From: Petaurus breviceps papuanus
Taxonomy: Eukaryota > Chordata > Mammalia > Diprotodontia > Petauridae
NCBI GenBank assembly: GCA_028583685.1
Contig: JAMXIF010000086.1
Span: forward strand, 15,369,582-15,433,581
Reading direction: 5' to 3'
Length of the DNA: 64,000 nt
Both the position numbers and the translations under genes were made by a program. The notes under the pieces were generated by a model. That model was not told the origin of the DNA. It made no database searches and was given only the letters and a program-made list of their open reading frames with translations. Of the stretch, positions 1-11,289 are shown piece by piece (within the stretch, counting starts at the first letter, position 1; every line of letters starts with the position of its first letter).

Positions 1-110
1 CCTCTATTAGCATGCAAACTCCTTGAGGGCAGGAACTGGCTTGCTTTTGTATTTGTATACCAAGCACATAGCACAGTGCCTAACACAAAGTATTTAATAG
101 ATGTTTTATT
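1..110 (+). mobile_element. L2 LINE 3' end
   Basis: AAACTCCTTGAGGGCAGG, CATAGCACAGTGCCTAACAC and a T/A-rich end are the standard last 100 bp of L2. It is cut by the window start. Confidence 0.75.
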
Positions 111-699
111 TTATTCTTTCATATGTTCAGAACTGTGTTACTCTTATATCCTTAGCACCTGTCAAGGTTGGTCATCACTTTCCCTAAATCCTGTCACTAC
201 TCTGAGGGGATCAAATACTAGGTATCAAGGCTGTACCACTTTTCTGGCCTCCTAAACAGTTTTCTGTGTCTTACCTTTGTCTCAACCTAGAACAGGGGTC
301 TATGGCTATATTTTTGGGGAGGTGGGGTCTGTGAACTTGGTCTCTCCCCTTCCAGGTTAGATGTTTTTCCCTAAAAGGCATTGAAACATTCTTCACTAAA
401 TGGCTCAGAAAACTAAGCTCAGACTTAAGGTCATTTCTTCATCTCCTGAGAGTACAAAGCAGCCTTAAGGACCTGGGTCAGGGCTGGTTCTCAGAGATTT
501 GATCATGCAGAAGAACTCAGCTTAGGTAAATCAACTTGATGTCCTCAATGCTTATTCTTATCAAATACCATTCTCTTGCTATGACTAAGTAAATGTCTTT
601 TTGTTCATTGTTGACTTTGAAGCATTTTATTTTGCTCCAGAATTGAACCTAGACAACTGGGGAGAATGACTTGAGTCTAGCCCAGCCCAGAACAAATGA

Positions 700-1030
700 C
701 AAAAAAAAAATGCATCTTTATTCTAATGTTATTAGTTTCCTTTGTAATTCTATGTATTTTATTTTATCCACTTGAAAATATTATTCTGGGGGCGGCCAGG
801 TAGCACAGTGAGTAAGAACACCGGCTCCAGTGTCGGGATGACCTGGAGATCGAATCCTGGGCTCAGACACTCAGCACCACACCCAGAAATAACTGGCCGT
901 GTAACCTTGAGCAAGTTACTTAACCCTGATTGCTTAAAAAAAATATTATTCTGAGAAGGGGTCCATAGGTTTCACTAGACTTCCAAAAAGGTTCATGATT
1001 CCAAAAAGGTTGGGAATTCCTTGACTAGAG
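700..1030 (+). mobile_element. Old hAT-like DNA transposon remnant split by a SINE
   Basis: The flanks of the SINE at 789 join into one repeat. It has a middle TTTCCTTTGTAATTCTATG and a terminal part with AGAAGGGGTCCATAGG and a degraded AAGGTTGGGAATTCC end. A related reverse-orientation copy lies at 51175-51370. Family placement as hAT is from memory of mammalian repeats with this kind of terminus. Confidence 0.5.
775..953 (+). mobile_element. Young tRNA-derived SINE with perfect target-site duplication
   Basis: The SINE body runs about 789-935 with the GGGGCGGCCAGG start, a B-box-like GATCGAATCC, and an end at TGATTGCTTA plus a short A tail. A perfect 14-bp duplication, AAAATATTATTCTG, lies at 775-788 and 940-953, which suggests a recent insertion. 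It interrupts an older hAT-like repeat. Confidence 0.85.
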
Positions 1031-1581
1031 TTTATTCTCCCCTTCACCTATGGTGTGACATACCAGATTCAGAATCAGCTACATGTGAATTTCCTTCCCC
1101 TCTTCATGCCATTCCCTATTCTAACCCTGTTCTACCTCCATACACTCAAAAACTATTCCGTGTTCCACTACAAACATCACCAGGGATTTAACCTCATATT
1201 ATCATACCCAACCACGATTTCTCTTAAGGAATTCTCTTAAACCTCTTTTTTTTTCAGCCTACAGGGCAATGACTGGGCATCTTCCCTGCATTACACAGTG
1301 TTCGCCTCCTTCCAGGAGTTAGTGCTGGCACTGTCCATCAGCACCATTCCAACTGGCCCAGGTTGAATGTTCTTGCTATTCTTGACTAAAGAAGATAGGG
1401 GCAGGTACTTGGTTTTAAGCCTTACCCAAAAGGTCAAGGGTTTTGTTATGAGTGTGTTTCATATAAGTTGGATTCTCTTTTAAAATTACTATGGGTAATG
1501 TGAGGTTTTTTTTTCTTTTTTAAGAGAGAGTATGATACAGTTCAGAGAGGGAATGGGCTTTAGGATTAGAAGTATAATAAT

Positions 1582-1647
1582 GCCGTGTAACCTTGGGCAA
1601 GTTTCTTAACCCCAATTGCCCTCCAAAAGGCCAAAATAAAAAAGAAG
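1582..1647 (+). mobile_element. SINE 3' fragment
   Basis: Short piece beginning CCGTGTAACCTTGGGCAAG and ending in the CCTCCAAAAGGC-type tail. It is the 3' part of the young SINE subfamily seen whole at 20022. Confidence 0.6.
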
Positions 1648-1674
1648 TTTAATAATGGCTAATTGATATAAGAC

Positions 1675-1900
1675 ACTTAAAACATACAAAGCATTCCATA
1701 TTTATTATCTCATGTGATCCTCCCAGTAGCCCTGAGAAGTCGCTGTTATAGATACAACTACCCCCATTTTACAGATAAGGAAAATTGAAGTCAAAGGTAA
1801 ATGATGTTGGTAATGGTCATACAGCTGTCACGGGTAAAGATGTGGTTTGAAGCAGGTTTTCCTGGATCTAACTCCAATACTCTCTACACTACATCATGAT
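1675..1900 (-). mobile_element. MIR-type CORE-SINE
   Basis: CATTTTACAGATAAGGAAA, GTCATACAGCTGTCAC and GAGAAGTCGCTGTTAT are reverse-complement MIR phrases. Confidence 0.6.
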
Positions 1901-2214
1901 CATCATGATCACAGCTACAAATAGCATGAAGTTAACAAACAAGAAGAAGAAACTGTGTCTGATCTATAGATAACTCCCTAGCTACAGCCTTTTTGGTTGC
2001 CATGATCAGCTTAGTCCTTGCTCTGCATGTATTGTGCTCTGGGAAAATTGTCAAATGTATTCTTATTGTATTTAAATGTGGAAGCAAAAATTGATCATTT
2101 CTGGTTGTTCTGCATGCTTTCAAAAATTAAATAATCACAGAAATAAATTTAAAAATTAGAATTTGTAATTTTTTCAGTGAAATATTAACTCTCCTTAGAA
2201 ATTCCAGAGGTCAT

Positions 2215-2880
2215 GGTGTAGTGTAAAGTGAGAACTTGTAGTCAAGAGTTACTTGGATTCATAGCTTTCTTCTTCCACTTACTTCATGGCATAGACAAGT
2301 CACCTAAGTCTAGGCCTCAAGTTTCTTCATCTTGAGAAGTGGAGACATCTATCTGTAGTCCCTATTATGAAGGAGGCTTCAATGAGATGACATATGTGAT
2401 ATTCTTTACAAACCTTAGTAATAAAGTTCCACTATTATTTTTCAATGTAACTCACCTTTTTAGCTTTAGAAAATGAGATTAGGAAGCCATGTTATAAGGA
2501 GACAGAGAGAGGATCATTAATAAGTCCTATTTGTGTTACCCCAAACAGAAAGGGTATCTAGTACAGTTGGCAACATCACAGAATGTTCCATCTATCCCCC
2601 ATCAGTTTAGATTGGTCAGATTACTGAGGATGGAGACATTTTTGTAACACGGTGTCCTGGCTTAGAACATTGGAATTGGAGTCAAAAAATCCTGGAAGCT
2701 GTGTGACCTTGAGTAAATCACATAGCCCCAGTCTCTTCATCTGTAAAATGGGGATAGTAAGAGTCCCGCCCCCCCCCCAATGGCGGGCTTGTTGTGAGGA
2801 CCAAATAATATAAAGGGCTTTGCAAAGAAATGTTAACCTTAATTACCTTACATAAATGTCAGCTTTAATTATTATTATTA
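2215..2880 (+). mobile_element. Two MIR/CORE-SINE copies in series
   Basis: The first (about 2215-2445) has GACAAGTCACCTAAGTC and TTCTTCATCTTGAGAAGTGG. The second (about 2643-2880) has GCTGTGTGACCTTGAGTAAA, TTCATCTGTAAAATGGGG and a TTGTTGTGAGGACCAAAT tail. A C-rich run (2767-2778) interrupts the second. Confidence 0.6.
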
Positions 2881-3074
2881 AGTTAATGTGAAAATTTTCT
2901 GCCTTACTATCAACTTCATGCCATGCCTTCTTATCAGAACAAACAACTGCAAAAATATCAAACCTGATCCCAACCAGCAGCCTGCTCTCTGTGTAAGCCC
3001 TGAGGAAGTTGCCTTACCTCCCTCCATACCAGCACAGGAACTGGAGCTGCATTTTTGATGGTATAGGGAACTCT

Positions 3075-3285
3075 CAGATGAGGATATTCACCCTATCAAT
3101 GGGAAAACTGGCACCTTCTCTGCAATTTATCATCTTACAGAATTGCCTAGAGCATGGAGAGATTAAGGGACTTCTCCAAAGTCACATAGCCAGGATGTAT
3201 GCCAGAAAAAAAGACTGGAATTCAGGTCTTCCTGGCTTTTCAGGTCAGCCCTTTAGCTATTACACTTCACTACCTCATAGCAGAA
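3075..3285 (-). mobile_element. Decayed MIR/CORE-SINE
   Basis: AAGTCACATAGCCAGGATG, GGAATTCAGGTCTTCCTGG and a preceding AGAGATTAAGGGACTTCTCC show a reverse-oriented CORE-SINE. Confidence 0.5.
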
Positions 3286-3904
3286 GGGACAATATCCCTG
3301 TTCTCATGGTTTTTTTTAATTTACAATGCTTACCTGTTTTGTTTTATTTTTAATACTACCTCGTTCTTCTGGACTAGGAGAAACAGAGGATTGTGTGGGG
3401 TGGGGGTGGGGGTGATTCAGAATCTTTTCAGTTATTTCCAAAGTAGAAAATGACAAGGCCAGGTGGAGGGATCTTTCTCTCCCCAGAGCAGCTGGTAGAT
3501 GGCCCCTTTCAGCCATCAGGTTAGAATTTGTTCATCAGCCACATAGTGACTATCACTTTACAGAGTAAATAAAAGACATAGTCCTTGTTCTCCATCCTCA
3601 AGGAGTTTATTAATGTCCTCTTATTGGTTTGAGAGAGGCCCTGCCACAACTTGAGTGCTTTCCAAAGTGTAGATTGAGGGAATAATTGATGGACAAATAA
3701 GACATACCCATTTTTCTCTGGTTAGTTAGTTTTCAATGCAGTTAGATAAAGTAGTGTCAGGTCTAATTGCCGGGCAAGCAGCAACTAAAAAAAGAAAAAA
3801 AGAGGTTTCTTTCTTCTTGAAGATTTGACAACTTACCTCTACAAAGTTGTGAGAATAGGAAGATGCTGAAAAGGGGCATTGTTTTCCTCCATAATTATTT
3901 CACC

Positions 3905-4025
3905 ATGCCAGCTTTTCTTTTCCTCCGTAACTCTTCTGTGTTTTTGTCTTTCTTTGTATTCCTAGCGCTCATCACGGTGCCTAGCACATAGTAAGTATTT
4001 AATAAATTCTTGTTGACTGACTAAC
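3905..4025 (+). mobile_element. L2 LINE 3' end
   Basis: TTGTATTCCTAGCGCTCATC, GTGCCTAGCACATAGTAAG and AATAAATTCTTGTTGACTG match the L2 terminus. Confidence 0.7.
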
Positions 4026-4369
4026 TGCTAGCTTCTAGGCAGTTTTCACCCTCCCCCCACAGCCACAAAGTGTGAGGGAGGATAATGAATGAAGCCAGAA
4101 GCAGACTACAAATGATCTGAGAGTTCCAGGGAGCCCTGGATAGAAGGGCGACCCATTTTACTACTGTTTGATTCTTGCCCCTTCTCAGAGGATAGAATTC
4201 CACAGTTGCCAGGGAGCCAAAGAGCAGGACATCAACACATCCTTTACAGAAGTAAATGGTGGCATAGATTTGATGGTTGTTCAGAGTCAGAGATGAAAAA
4301 GGCAGGACAGATGCCTCCATATCCTTGTGGTAGATGGCCAGGGATTGGAAGTCTGGGACTGGCTAACCT

Positions 4370-4965
4370 GTGTTCCTCAGTTCCTCATTTGCGAAATGAA
4401 CTGGAGAAGGAAATGGCAAAACATTCCAGTATCTTTTCCAAGAAACCCCAAATGGGGTCATGAAGAGTGGGACAAGACTGAACAACAACCAAAACAACAA
4501 TGTATGAGCCCTTGCTAACAGGGCTCTGGAAGGAAGCTCTGCAGAGAGGGCACAGATGAGGCCCAGCCAGGTGGTTATCCCTTACCACGCCTCCTTAGAA
4601 ATTGAATAGTGTGATGTTTCATTGAGGGTTTCTATATGGTGGCACAGTGGATAAAGAGTCAGGCCTGGAGTCAGGAAGACTCATTTTCCTGAGTTCAAAA
4701 CCAGCCGCAGACACTTACTAGCTATGTGACCCTGGGCAAGTCACTTAACCCTGTTTACTTCAGTCTCCTCATCTACAAAATGAGCTTGGAGAAGGAAATG
4801 GTAAACCAGGTCAATTGGATCATGAATTGAGACATGACTACAATGACTGAACAACAATCATCTCCCAGGGTTGTTGTGAGGGTTAAATGAGATAATAATC
4901 CTAAAGTATTTGGCATAGTGCCTGGCATATAGTAGGTGGTATATAAATACTAGCTATTGTTTTTT
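4370..4965 (+). mobile_element. Mar1-type SINEs and a MIR tail in series
   Basis: A 5'-truncated Mar1 copy (4370-4503) has GAACTGGAGAAGGAAATGGC. A near-complete copy (about 4628-4858) has GGTGGCACAGTGGATAAAG, TGTGACCCTGGGCAAGTCAC and a GAACAACAATCA end. A MIR-like tail follows (4861-4965) with AGGGTTGTTGTGAGGGTTAA. Confidence 0.7.
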
Positions 4966-5339
4966 AAATTATTATTATTATTGAATTGAATTATTATTGA
5001 AATAATTGTTCTTCACCTGCTGAATATATACCTACTTCATCCGTCTTCCTGCTCTGATGTTCATTAGAAAAGCTAAGCAATACTTGGCAATCCTTGCATG
5101 GAATCCTTGTCAGCCTAGACTCTTTTTAAAATTCACTGAAATCTGCTGGAGAATAGTAGGGCCGGCAAGTGGCGGGACACTTTTCCTAGTCCTGCCTACT
5201 GCAATGCTTAATGCTTTTCAAGAGGAGAAAAATAAAATGGCGTGCCTTATTATACAAATGGAAATTAGCATGCAATGTTGTTCTTGCAAAGAGAAAGGGT
5301 TTTGAATTTTGAAAGTACTGAGGAAGTGAAGGAGCGGCA

Positions 5340-5790
5340 TAATATGTGGACAAAAGGCTGGTCTTGAAATCAGAAGACATGGGATCAAGTCTCCAATCTG
5401 ACACCTACTAGCTTTGTAATCTTTGTAACCTCTCAATCCCCTGGTCAGTTCTGTGTGACTATAAACTGTTACACTGCATTGGTGGAGGGAGTTTCCTCAC
5501 TGGGAGTTCCCTTGAGGAATGAAATAATAGGTCTGAGAAAACGAAACAAGAAAAACGTTACTCAAGTGCTCCTGCCATTCACACCATGTCTACCTTAAAC
5601 ATGAAAATAGAAACTAGATAAAATTACTCTAGGACAATAGTTGTTGGACCTTCCTGGAAGAGGACCAATGACATGAGGAGGGTGGTGTCTTGACTTGCAT
5701 GTGAATTGGATTGAAGTGAGGTAGTGCTGCTCACAGTCATCAGCCCCACTCTCTCCTTCAGAATCAAAGTGGCAAGGCAAAAGTCAAGAC
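5340..5790 (+). mobile_element. SINE-type repeats, partly unclassified
   Basis: 5340-5530 is a tRNA-derived SINE with TGACACCTACTAGCTTTG and a GGGAGTTTCCTCACTGGGAG tail, the type also seen at 50110-50290. 5640-5790 resembles a further marsupial interspersed repeat (GACTTGCATGTGAATTGG, CATCAGCCCCACTCTCTCC) that I cannot name. Confidence 0.45.
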
Positions 5791-5842
5791 TGGCGATGGC
5801 CTGGGATCAAAACAATAGTTAGACTATATCAAGAATGTGAAT

Positions 5843-5915
5843 GATACTTACTAGCTATGTCACCTTGGGCAAGTCACTTAACCCCAGTTGCTCTCCAAAA
5901 AGCAAAAAAGAACTT
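5843..5915 (+). mobile_element. SINE 3' fragment
   Basis: ACTTACTAGCTATGTCACC, GGGCAAGTCACTTAACC and a CTCTCCAAAAAGC tail identify the 3' half of a tailed SINE next to the lower edge of the possible FAM136A 3' UTR. Confidence 0.55.
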
Positions 5916-5934
5916 TTTTGGAAGTAAAAAAAAT

Positions 5935-7208
5935 CAAACAATTTATTTTTTCATCAAACCACTAGGAAAATAATCACATAGCCTTGAAACACTGAACAGA
6001 AAGGCTATGTTAATCACATTCAGTAAGAAGTTGGTATAAAGAGAACAAGATCTTTCCAACACAAGGCCTGGTACTAACATGTTGCTCAAAGTTTTAAGCA
6101 AGTGATAACTGGATAATTGGTGCATGCTGCCTCCTGTACTCCGGGGTAAACAAAAGCTCTCCTTTGCAACCTGCTTAGAAATTTAAGTTGTCTTCCTCCC
6201 CTTCCCTGTCCTAAGAGAGTCCTCTGAACAAGCTGTTTCTGTTGAAGAGGGCCAGGGTCAGGTATCACATCTTTTCTCCTTTGGGGAAACCTAAGTTTCC
6301 CCCAAACCAGTCATCTACCATTCCATTAAACAAGAGGCTTAAGACTGTTCTGCAAGCAAAGAGAGACTTTCTTTGGCCTTCCCTCAAAACTGCTTCATGT
6401 TAGTCTCATAAAACACTCTAAATGCAGTTTTGCCCCTGTAGTACCTTCCAGAAGGGCAAGAAAAAGTAACCTGAGCAGCAGTCCTGGAAAAGCCAGTGTG
6501 AAGGAACCTGAGCTTCACATGCTGGTGAGAGATTTCCCATTCATGTTCTTCCTTGGTGTCCCAGCTGATAGCTCATGTGAGCACTGTCCTCATCAAAGGA
6601 AAGATCACCCGGCAGCTGCTCAGAGCTCCAATCGAAGTAACCCTCTTTCCCCAGACTCCTCTCTGAATGCCAGGTTCTTTTACTGGGGAGAAAAGCACAA
6701 CTGTGCTCTTTTCCAATCAGTAGTGAACTCATGGCTGCTGCTTTCTGGTTTATGGGAAATGGTTCAATCAGGAGGGTGTGAAGTTGGCACCAAACAAAAG
6801 TGGAGGGCTACCTCAGGGATGCATACAAAATGGGAGGTAGGTTGGGGAAGAGAACTGCTAATACCTATAAACCCAAAGGGTTATTCCAGCTTCTAGGAAT
6901 GGAATACCTCTGAACCAGCTGAAAGCCATTAAGGGTTCCAACAGATAGAACAGAGGGCAACTTCACTGAAGGGATGGATCTGGGTACTATCAGCCCTCCA
7001 TGCTGTTTCTTCCATGTCTTCACCTATGGGCTAAAACATAATGGAACCAACAGAGTCCAGAGGCAGATGTGAAATTCCCATAAAGGTATTCTTTAACTTG
7101 CTACCAGCCTCAATTTCTTCATTCTTAAATTTTCACTGAAAGGTAAAAATTTCCATACATTTTTACAAGTAGACCCATTTTCCCACCCCAGATGACTACT
7201 GACAATGA
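5935..7208 (-). other. Possible 3' UTR of the FAM136A retrocopy
   Basis: Between the retrocopy stop and a SINE fragment ending near 5915 the sequence shows no familiar repeat. On the - strand an AATAAA hexamer lies at 5942-5947, near the lower end. This fits a retroposed 3' UTR of about 1.2 kb, but I do not remember the parental UTR and see no clear poly(A) tract or target-site duplication. A 132-codon open frame on the + strand (6498-6896) has no recognisable similarity and is probably chance. Confidence 0.35.
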
Positions 7209-7625
7209 CTATTTTGCAATAGATGCCAGGGAATCCTTCATCTTCTTGGTCATGGTAGGGATGAGATGCATATGGTCATCAACACATTTGGTCACACAGG
7301 ACTCTAGCTGCCTCTTCACCTGCTGCTCCTTGCTCCCAGCATCCATCAAGTCTTTGGCTTTGTCATTGCAGTACATGGTGCATCGAGCCAGGAGGTCCTG
7401 GAATTTCTCCAGTTCACTGGTCACAAGGGCCTGTGCCTGGGCCAAGGGAGCATGGCAGCGTTCAATGCACTGATGAACCTGCTGCATGGAGGCCTGTGTA
7501 TCTTCACAGCAGCTGGCACTGCACCGGAACGTGGTACCCTGCATCTTGAGGATATTCTCCCGCTCCAGCCCTTTCACCATGGTGTCCGCCACCTCCTGCA
7601 CCCGCAGCTGCTGCAACTCCTCCAT
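7209..7625 (-). CDS. FAM136A: FAM136A-like intronless retrocopy, open reading frame intact
   Basis: The - strand encodes 138 residues from [12 protein letters not shown] to the stop at 7209-7211, the usual FAM136A length. I chose this Met because LQQLRVQE aligns with the family N-terminus; the frame is open for 14 more codons upstream, which I take as 5' UTR. FAM136A is a small mitochondrial intermembrane-space protein of twin CX3C type. All four CX3C pairs are present: C35/C39, C53/C57, C82/C86 and C110/C114. Further matches are [27 protein letters not shown] and [16 protein letters not shown]. The known gene has introns in other mammals and none is seen here, so retroposition is inferred. 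It lies antisense in SV2C intron sequence. The start is preceded by GC-rich, UTR-like sequence. Whether it is expressed is unknown. Confidence 0.85.
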   Translation of the reverse strand: MEELQQLRVQEVADTMVKGLERENILKMQGTTFRCSASCCEDTQASMQQVHQCIERCHAPLAQAQALVTSELEKFQDLLARCTMYCNDKAKDLMDAGSKEQQVKRQLESCVTKCVDDHMHLIPTMTKKMKDSLASIAK

Positions 7626-7700
7626 GGCATACACCCTCACTCCCCCCCCCGGGCCAGCGCCCTGCACCGCTCGGCTGAGCGCTCTAACCAGGCATCCACA
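7626..7700 (-). other. GC-rich 5' UTR-like leader of the FAM136A retrocopy
   Basis: About 75 bp upstream of the retrocopy start is strikingly GC-rich with several CpG dinucleotides and a run of C on the + strand, unlike the AT-rich surroundings. This is what a retroposed CpG-island 5' UTR would look like. The change to A/T-rich sequence near 7701 probably marks the insertion edge. Confidence 0.5.
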
Positions 7701-7784
7701 TGGAGCTCCACAAAAAAATTTTTAAAAAGAATGTTAATAATATAGGGTGCCTTCTAATCAATCTTCTCATAGGTATTTGGCATC

Positions 7785-8010
7785 ATAAAATCACAGACTT
7801 TCCATCCATAGATGGAAGGGATTTTACATACTCTCTTCTCCAATCCATTTATTGTAAAGATGTGATACCTGCTGCCCAGAGAAACTTAGTGATTTTCCCA
7901 AGTCCATACAGATAGTAGATGACAGAAGCAGGATATGAACTCAGGTTCTCTGACTGTAAAAGGAAATGGTCTTTCACTCTATCCCATTACCCTCCCCACT
8001 CCAACCCCTT
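7785..8010 (-). mobile_element. MIR-like repeat
   Basis: GATGGAAGGGATTTTACATA, CTGCCCAGAGAAACTTAG and AGCAGGATATGAACTCAGG give the usual reverse MIR-like pattern. Confidence 0.45.
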
Positions 8011-8212
8011 CTAAGAGAATGCACTGAAGTCATTGTCTGCCCCATTAGACATTAGTAACTGGCCTTGGGATTGCCTTGTGGACCCTTTTTTAAGTATTAT
8101 AAACAGGTTTTATCAAAGCTGAGTAATTTCTCTCAAAAGTCAACATTTCTTAAATGATTTTTCATAGAGAATCATTTTCTAAATTGGGAACTTCTCATGG
8201 TCAGGAAGCCTG

Positions 8213-8770
8213 GGCTCTGTTCAATTGTTTCCATCATGTCCTACTCTCTGCGACCTATTTGAAGTTTTCTTGTCAAAGATACTAGAGTTGTTTGCCATTT
8301 CCTTCTCCAGTGGATTAAAACAAACAGAGGTGAAGTGACTTACCTAGGGTCACATAGCTAGTAAGTGTCTGAGGCCAGATTTGAACTAAGAGTGCTGGAC
8401 TAGAGTCAGCAAGACTAATTTTCCTGAGTTTAAATCTGGCCTCAGACACTTACTAGCTGTGTGACCCTAGGTAAGTCACTTAACCCCATTTGCCTCAGTT
8501 TCCTCATCTGTAAAATGAGTTGGAGAAGAAAATGGCAAACCACTCCAGTATCTTTGACAAGAAAACCCAAATGAGGTCATGAAGAGTCAACAATAGCAAC
8601 AACTTCCTGAATCCAGGCCCAGCACTTTATCCCCTGATTCACTTAACTGCCTCAATGGGCAAACAGAGGTTAAGTGACTTGCCCAAGGACACACAGCTAG
8701 TAAGTATCTAATGCTAGATTTGAACTCAGGTCTTCCTGACTCCTGGCACAATGCTCTATCCACTGAGCCT
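8213..8770. mobile_element. Three Mar1-type SINEs, alternately oriented
   Basis: 8213-8392 is reverse (CCTACTCTCTGCGACC, CACATAGCTAGTAAGTGTC). 8393-8606 is forward (GACACTTACTAGCTGTGTG, GGCAAACCACTCCAGTATC). 8607-8770 is reverse (CACACAGCTAGTAAGTATC, GCTCTATCCACTGAGCC). The first two are a near head-to-head inverted pair with almost no spacer. Confidence 0.75.
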
Positions 8771-9339
8771 AACATACCCAGGATTTAAGCCCAGATTTCT
8801 GATACCAAATCAAACAATCTTACTATTACATTATGCTATTATTACAGTTGAGAAAATAGGTAAATTTCTTAGGTCTCTTTCACACATTTTTAGGGAAGGA
8901 GACAAGATGCCATTTTTCCTAAATAAGTTCTTAAATTTAGATCTGGAAGAGATTTTATCATTCAGGCTGACTCCCTCCTTTTGCAAATGAAGAAATTAGA
9001 TATCATTGAGGTACTTGCCCAAGGTCAACACTTTTTTCCAGTCCACAACTCTCACTCGTCACATGATGTGCTTTTTCCTTTTGGCTCTTTTGTCTCCGTG
9101 ACTGGACAAGCAATGTCTTTGCTGGATCAGTCCTGTGATGGACCAACGTCTCACCTTTTCTCCTCCAATTTTCATTTTGGCCCTCTGTGGATCGTTAGGA
9201 AAATTAGCAGCCTCGGCAGCCTGATCCACAGTGCTATTTCTCTTCTTGAGATTCTTTTGCATTTACCACTTAAGAGAGCCAGTGTGGGGTAATAAGACTT
9301 TCAGTGGGGAGACCTGGGTGGTGTTTTTGAAATGTCTGG

Positions 9340-9560
9340 GTCATCTTTCCCTACATCCTTTCTTCTGTTATTCACATTCAGTCACCTGGTTCTACAGCTG
9401 ACTCGGCTTTCTTTCCCACATTAAAGTTCTCCCTTCTCCAATCCAGGCTCTCTGCCAGATTAACCTTCATAAAAGGTGTCTTTAGTCATATTAACCATCC
9501 CCCTGCTCTTTAACTTTCAAATGGCTCCTCCTTACTTAGAGGCTTAAGTCCAGATGCTCC
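9340..9560 (+). mobile_element. L2-like LINE fragment
   Basis: GACTCGGCTTTCTTTCCC, TTAACTTTCAAATGGCTCC and CTTACTTAGAGGCTTAAGTCC resemble the 3' untranslated part of L2, decayed. Confidence 0.45.
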
Positions 9561-9564
9561 AGTC

Positions 9565-9985
9565 TGGAACTGACAGAGACCTTAGAGATCATCTAATCCA
9601 ATTATTTCATTTTTGCAGACGAAGAATCTAACAAAAAGATATTGTGATTTCCCTGAGGTCAGAGGACTAATTTGTGACTAATCATGTTCCATATAATTCT
9701 TAGTTCCCTTCTTTCTTCATTATGCTTTCCTTGATGAACTGACCCCACTTGTTGTTCAGTCCTTTTTCAGTGGTATCTGGCTGTTTATGATTCCATTTGG
9801 GGTTTTCTTGGCAAAGGTACTGGAGTGTTTTGCCATTTCCTTCTCTGGCTCATTTGAAAGATGAGGAGACTGAGGTAAACAGGGTTAAGTGACTTGCCCA
9901 GGGTCACACAACTAGGATGTCAGAGACCAGATTTGAACTCAGGAAGACATCTCCTTGTCTTCTAGCCACTGTGCCCCCCTAGCTC
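9565..9985 (-). mobile_element. MIR-like fragment and a Mar1-type SINE
   Basis: A short MIR-like piece (9565-9705: GACCTTAGAGATCATCTAAT) precedes a near-complete reverse Mar1 SINE (about 9745-9985) with CATTTGGGGTTTTCTTGGC, GACTTGCCCAGGGTCACAC and CCACTGTGCCCCCCTAGC. Confidence 0.7.
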
Positions 9986-10004
9986 CCCTACTGGTTCCAC
10001 TCAT

Positions 10005-10135
10005 TTCAATTAATAAGCATTTAGTCAGCACCTGCTTTAAACCAGGCACTGTGAGGACAAAAATGAAATAGTTCATGCCCTCAACAAGTTTACATCCTGT
10101 CAGATGATACAAAATGTGCATAGATAAGAACATAC
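10005..10135 (+). repeat. Ancient interspersed repeat, 5' fragment
   Basis: AATTAATAAGCATTTAGTC, CACCTGCTTTAAACCAGGC and CATGCCCTCAACAAGTTTAC match the opening of the family at 23085. Confidence 0.45.
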
Positions 10136-10377
10136 TAAATTAATTTATTGATTGATTAAATATTTATTTAATTTGTTCATGCGTTGAATGCAAAGTAACC
10201 GTTGTGAAGTGGGAGAGCATTGTCAACTGGGGGATTAATTAGCAAAGGCCTCACATTAATGGTATCACTTGAACAGAACGTATCTTCCAGTATTGCCTTT
10301 AGGAATCCTTCATTTGTGCTTTATGATGTTTTTGCCTTCCCATTCTTCCTCCAAGATTAGACTCCCTTTTGTGCAAA

Positions 10378-10438
10378 GGTTGGACTAAATGGTGACAGAG
10401 GTCCTTTCCAACTCTTCAGATTTTGTGATTCTGTGACT
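10378..10438 (+). mobile_element. L3/CR1 3' end fragment
   Basis: TTGGACTAAATGGTGACAGA, GGTCCTTTCCAACTC and TTTGTGATTCTGTG are the typical last bases of an L3/CR1 LINE. Confidence 0.55.
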
Positions 10439-10574
10439 GTCCCACCTCTTGCATAAAGTGTTCTAGGATGTCCATTTCACATTAGTCTCTTCCATCTGGA
10501 ACTTCTTTAGTATTTACTCTCTGTGATCCATCAGACTGACATGTTCTGCAATTGTCAGTATTAATTTGACTAGT

Positions 10575-10825
10575 AAGTGGCAAGTACATAGAGGACTGAA
10601 CCTGGAATCAGTAAGATCTGAGTTTGAATCCTACCCATGATACTAGCTGTATGACCCTAGGTAAGTCATTTAACTTCAGACTCCTCATTGGTAAAATGAA
10701 GATAATAATAACACCTACCTCCCAGGGTTGTTGTGAGGATCAAATGAGATAATATTTGTAAAGCACTTTGTAAAACCTTAAAATGCTATATAAATGCTAG
10801 CTACTTCTATTATAGTTTTTGCTAT
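10575..10825 (+). mobile_element. CORE-SINE with MIR-type tail
   Basis: GGACTGAACCTGGAATCAG, GTATGACCCTAGGTAAGTC, CCCAGGGTTGTTGTGAGG and AAATGCTATATAAATGCTAG follow the usual order from head to tail. Confidence 0.7.
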
Positions 10826-11289
10826 TATTATTGAGTAGTTCAAGGAACTTGAATCATTATTATTGAGTGACTATTGTCAATAGTGAATTCCAGATAGGTC
10901 ACGAAACAACCAAAAGTTGAATGGAATCCTTTGATGTCTCAGTCAATGAATACACTTTAGGCAGGTGCTGACCAAATATCATTTTTCCCTAATGGCATAA
11001 GACTTGAAAGAGTAGAGGACAGGAGCAAGGGTATGGTATCAGTGTGCTGCCAATATCAGTGGTAGTACCACACTGACAAGATCCTCCTTTTATTTCTCTA
11101 GATACCAGGGTGACTCCAAAGGACCCTGGTATTAATTGGCTTCTATCAATTTAACTACCCTAAAGATTCTAAATATTTTCCAAAATATTTCCTTATAGGG
11201 AATCATATGATAACCAGGTGTATTTATTGGTCTCTCCTTCCCTTATCTTCCTACCCTCAACAGGACCCAGCTGTATACTAGGATCACAT

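Noticed and set aside
6498-6896. 132-codon + strand open frame
   Set aside because: No similarity recognised. It lies antisense in the likely 3' UTR of the FAM136A retrocopy and has no splice or start context.
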